64,000 nucleotides of DNA from Microbacterium sp. W4I20 (GTDB lineage Bacteria > Actinomycetota > Actinomycetes > Actinomycetales > Microbacteriaceae): NCBI RefSeq assembly GCF_030816505.1, contig NZ_JAUSYB010000001.1:434001-498000 (forward strand), in the 5' to 3' direction. Under the pieces are notes generated by a model, which made no database searches, had not been told where the DNA came from, and saw only the letters and a list, made by a program, of their open reading frames with translations. Below are positions 62,181-64,000 of the stretch, piece after piece. The position numbers were made by a program, and so were the translations under genes. Each line of letters opens with the position of its first letter. Position 1 is the first letter of the stretch.

Positions 62181-64000
62181 GTGACGGACTCCGCAAAGCC
62201 TACCCTCATGGTCATCGACGGCCATTCGCTCGCCTACCGTGCCTTCTTCGCCCTTCCGGTCGAGAATTTCACGACGAAGGACAACCAGCACACGAACGCC
62301 ATCTACGGCTTCCTGTCGATGCTGGTGAACCTCATCAAGGCCGAGCAGCCGACGCACATGGCGATCGCCTTCGACACTTCTCGCCACTCGTTCCGAACCG
62401 ACGAGTACCCCGAGTACAAGGCCACGAGGTCCGAGACGCCGCAGGAGTTCCGCGGTCAGATCCCGCTCCTGCAGGACTGCCTGGCCGCGATGTCGATCCC
62501 GGTCCTGACCAAGGAGGGGATCGAGGCCGACGATATCCTCGCCACGCTCTCCACCCAGGGCGTCGAGCAGGGCTACGACGTGCTGATCGTCTCGGGTGAC
62601 CGCGACAGCATCCAGCTCGTCAACGACGACGTCACGCTGCTGTACCCGAACGTGCAGGGCGTCTCGCAGCTCAAGCGCTACGACCCGGCAACCGTGCAAG
62701 AGCGCTACGGAGTGCGGCCGGAGCAGTACCCCGACATCGCGGCTCTCGTCGGCGAGACGAGCGACAACCTGCCCGGCGTGCCGAAGGTGGGGGAGAAGAC
62801 CGCGGTCAAGTGGCTCACCCAGTTCGGCACACTCGACGAGCTGCTCGAGCGGGCGGACGAGATCAAGGGCGTCGTCGGCGGCAACCTGCGCGACCACATC
62901 GACGACGTCCGGCGCAACCGCAGGCTCAATCGTCTGCTCACCGATGTCGAGCTTCCGGTGGCCCCCGGCGATCTGGTGGTGACCCCGATCGACGCCCAGG
63001 CCGTGCGCGATATCTTCGCCCGGCTCGAGTTCCGCACCCTGCTGCCGCGCGTGTTCGAAGCAGTGGGCGCCGGAGAGGTCGCCGACGACCCCGCGTCGGT
63101 GGTCGTCATGCCCGTACCCGGCGAGGTCGCACCCGCCGACCTCGCCGCCTGGGCCGGTTCGCAGGAGGGCGACGTCGCGCTGCGCGTGACGCTCCAGGGC
63201 GGAAAGCCCGCGCGGATCGGAGTGGCCACGGCGACCGAACTCCGCGAGACCGACTGGACGGAGGCCTCGGCCGATGACCTGCGGTCGTGGATCGAGTCCG
63301 ACAGCCCCAAGGTGCTGCACGACGCGAAGCCGCAGGTGAAGGCGCTGCTGCGCCAGGGTCTGCGTCTGGGCGGGCTCGCCTATGACACCAGCCTCGCCGG
63401 GTGGTTGCTGCGCCCGAGCTTCCCCGACAAGACCCTCGCCGACCTGGTCGAGCGGTACCTCGGCGAGAAGCTACCCGAAGCCGACCCGACGCAGCTCGTT
63501 CCCGAGACCGAGGGCGCCGCTCCCTCTCAGGAGGCCTGGTTCGCGCTCCGCGTCGCCGATGCGCTGCGCGAAGACATCCCGGAATCCGTGAACACGGTGC
63601 TCGTCGACATCGAGCTGCCGACCCTGAGGACGCTCGCCGACATGGAGGTCGCCGGCGTCGCCGTCTCGCACGACGTGCTCTCGACGTTCTCGGGCGAACT
63701 CGCGACTCGGGCTGAGGGGCTCGCACAGGAGGCCTTCACGGCTGTCGGGCGGCAATTCAACCTGGGCTCCCCGAAGCAGCTCCAGGAGGTGCTGTTCGAA
63801 GACCTGCAGCTCCCGAAGACGCGCAAGACGAAATCCGGTTACTCGACGGATGCCGCCGCGCTGGCAGATCTGCAGGAGACCCATCCGCATCCGTTCCTCA
63901 GCCTGCTGCTGCAGCACCGCGAGGCCACGAAGCTCCGTCAGATCATCGAGTCGCTCGACACCGCCATCGGCGATGACCACCGCGTGCACACGACCTACGT
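62181..64000 (+). CDS. polA: DNA polymerase I, N-terminal part
   Basis: Starts with GTG at 62181 and runs open to the window edge; 606 complete codons are visible. Residues 1 to about 300 are the 5'-3' exonuclease: MVIDGHSLAYRAFFALPVEN, AFDTSRHSFRTDEYPEYKA, EGIEADDILATL, VSGDRDSIQLV and VGETSDNLPGVPKVGEKTA, all acidic ligands present. The following 3'-5' exonuclease-like domain lacks the DxE motif (the strand reads GDVALRVTLQG), so proofreading is not expected, as in other actinobacterial Pol I. The polymerase domain begins near residue 480 (ELPTLRTLADMEVAGVAV) and continues outside the window. Confidence 0.97.
   Translation, partial: MTDSAKPTLMVIDGHSLAYRAFFALPVENFTTKDNQHTNAIYGFLSMLVNLIKAEQPTHMAIAFDTSRHSFRTDEYPEYKATRSETPQEFRGQIPLLQDCLAAMSIPVLTKEGIEADDILATLSTQGVEQGYDVLIVSGDRDSIQLVNDDVTLLYPNVQGVSQLKRYDPATVQERYGVRPEQYPDIAALVGETSDNLPGVPKVGEKTAVKWLTQFGTLDELLERADEIKGVVGGNLRDHIDDVRRNRRLNRLLTDVELPVAPGDLVVTPIDAQAVRDIFARLEFRTLLPRVFEAVGAGEVADDPASVVVMPVPGEVAPADLAAWAGSQEGDVALRVTLQGGKPARIGVATATELRETDWTEASADDLRSWIESDSPKVLHDAKPQVKALLRQGLRLGGLAYDTSLAGWLLRPSFPDKTLADLVERYLGEKLPEADPTQLVPETEGAAPSQEAWFALRVADALREDIPESVNTVLVDIELPTLRTLADMEVAGVAVSHDVLSTFSGELATRAEGLAQEAFTAVGRQFNLGSPKQLQEVLFEDLQLPKTRKTKSGYSTDAAALADLQETHPHPFLSLLLQHREATKLRQIIESLDTAIGDDHRVHTTY

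Overview
The window is a gene-dense, high-GC (about 68-70% by eye) stretch of actinobacterial core chromosome, most likely Microbacterium or a close relative in Microbacteriaceae (Micrococcales). The reasons are the gene order, the frequent GTG starts, the ATGA/GTGA stop-start overlaps, -10 boxes of the TAGAAT/TAGACT type, a guanylate kinase fused to an mIHF domain, and actinobacterial-only families (HGxxPAAW protein, Trp-associated membrane protein, ANTAR regulator, DUF222-HNH protein). I see no prophage, insertion sequence, CRISPR array or rRNA. The only RNA gene recognised is one tRNA-Leu.

Layout. 1-5457: start of a DUF349 gene (minus strand) diverging from a nitrite assimilation operon, nirB-nirD-cobA and a HemD/winged-helix regulator. 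Its transporter nirC converges on it across a shared terminator. 6.5-14.3 kb: small membrane protein, rarA, rpsD, small membrane protein, alaS, ruvX, mltG. 14.3-19 kb: shikimate genes aroE-aroC-aroK-aroB-(GNAT)-aroQ. 19-27.5 kb: the most accessory-looking part, with a frameshifted DUF222-HNH gene, efp-nusB, a SWIM/SNF2 ATPase, a DUF4349 lipoprotein and a metallo-beta-lactamase/Rieske fusion. 27.5-38.7 kb: pyrimidine operon pyrR-pyrB-pyrC-(membrane protein)-carA-carB-pyrF running into gmk, rpoZ and metK. 38.7-43.8 kb: priA-fmt-rsmB-rpe. 43.8-50.8 kb: hisE-hisG-hisF-hisI joined to the trp block (membrane protein, HGxxPAAW, trpC-trpB-trpA) and lgt. 50.9-58.5 kb: gltB-gltD and pyk. 58.6-64 kb: two alpha/beta hydrolases, DUF2945, tRNA-Leu, the ANTAR regulator, a RimJ-type acetyltransferase, a PaaI thioesterase and the start of polA.

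How it works together. From about 27.5 kb to 60.1 kb every gene is on the plus strand and most neighbours overlap by 1-17 bases, so pyrimidine, methionine-cycle, histidine, tryptophan and glutamate biosynthesis are strung together in a few large transcription units. Nitrite enters through NirC, is reduced to ammonium by siroheme NirBD (CobA supplies precorrin-2), and ammonium can be fixed by GltBD together with a glutamine synthetase outside the window. Regulatory signals readable in the DNA include a PyrR-binding hairpin that can sequester the pyrR ribosome binding site, GTnAC/GAAAC nitrogen-type half-sites upstream of both nirB and nirC, and a group of genes whose -10 box ends only 6-7 bases before the start codon (candidate leaderless mRNAs).

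The window is mostly ordinary core genome, and I do not see a clear candidate for a wholly new system. The best leads are the MBL-Rieske fusion with a domain order opposite to the one I recall for CMP-Neu5Ac hydroxylase, the mIHF-guanylate kinase fusion, the PyrR translational switch, the shared nitrogen-type operators, a REP-like repeat captured inside the end of carA, the one-base frameshift in the HNH gene, and the absence of trpE and coaBC from the places where they sit in some related actinobacteria.
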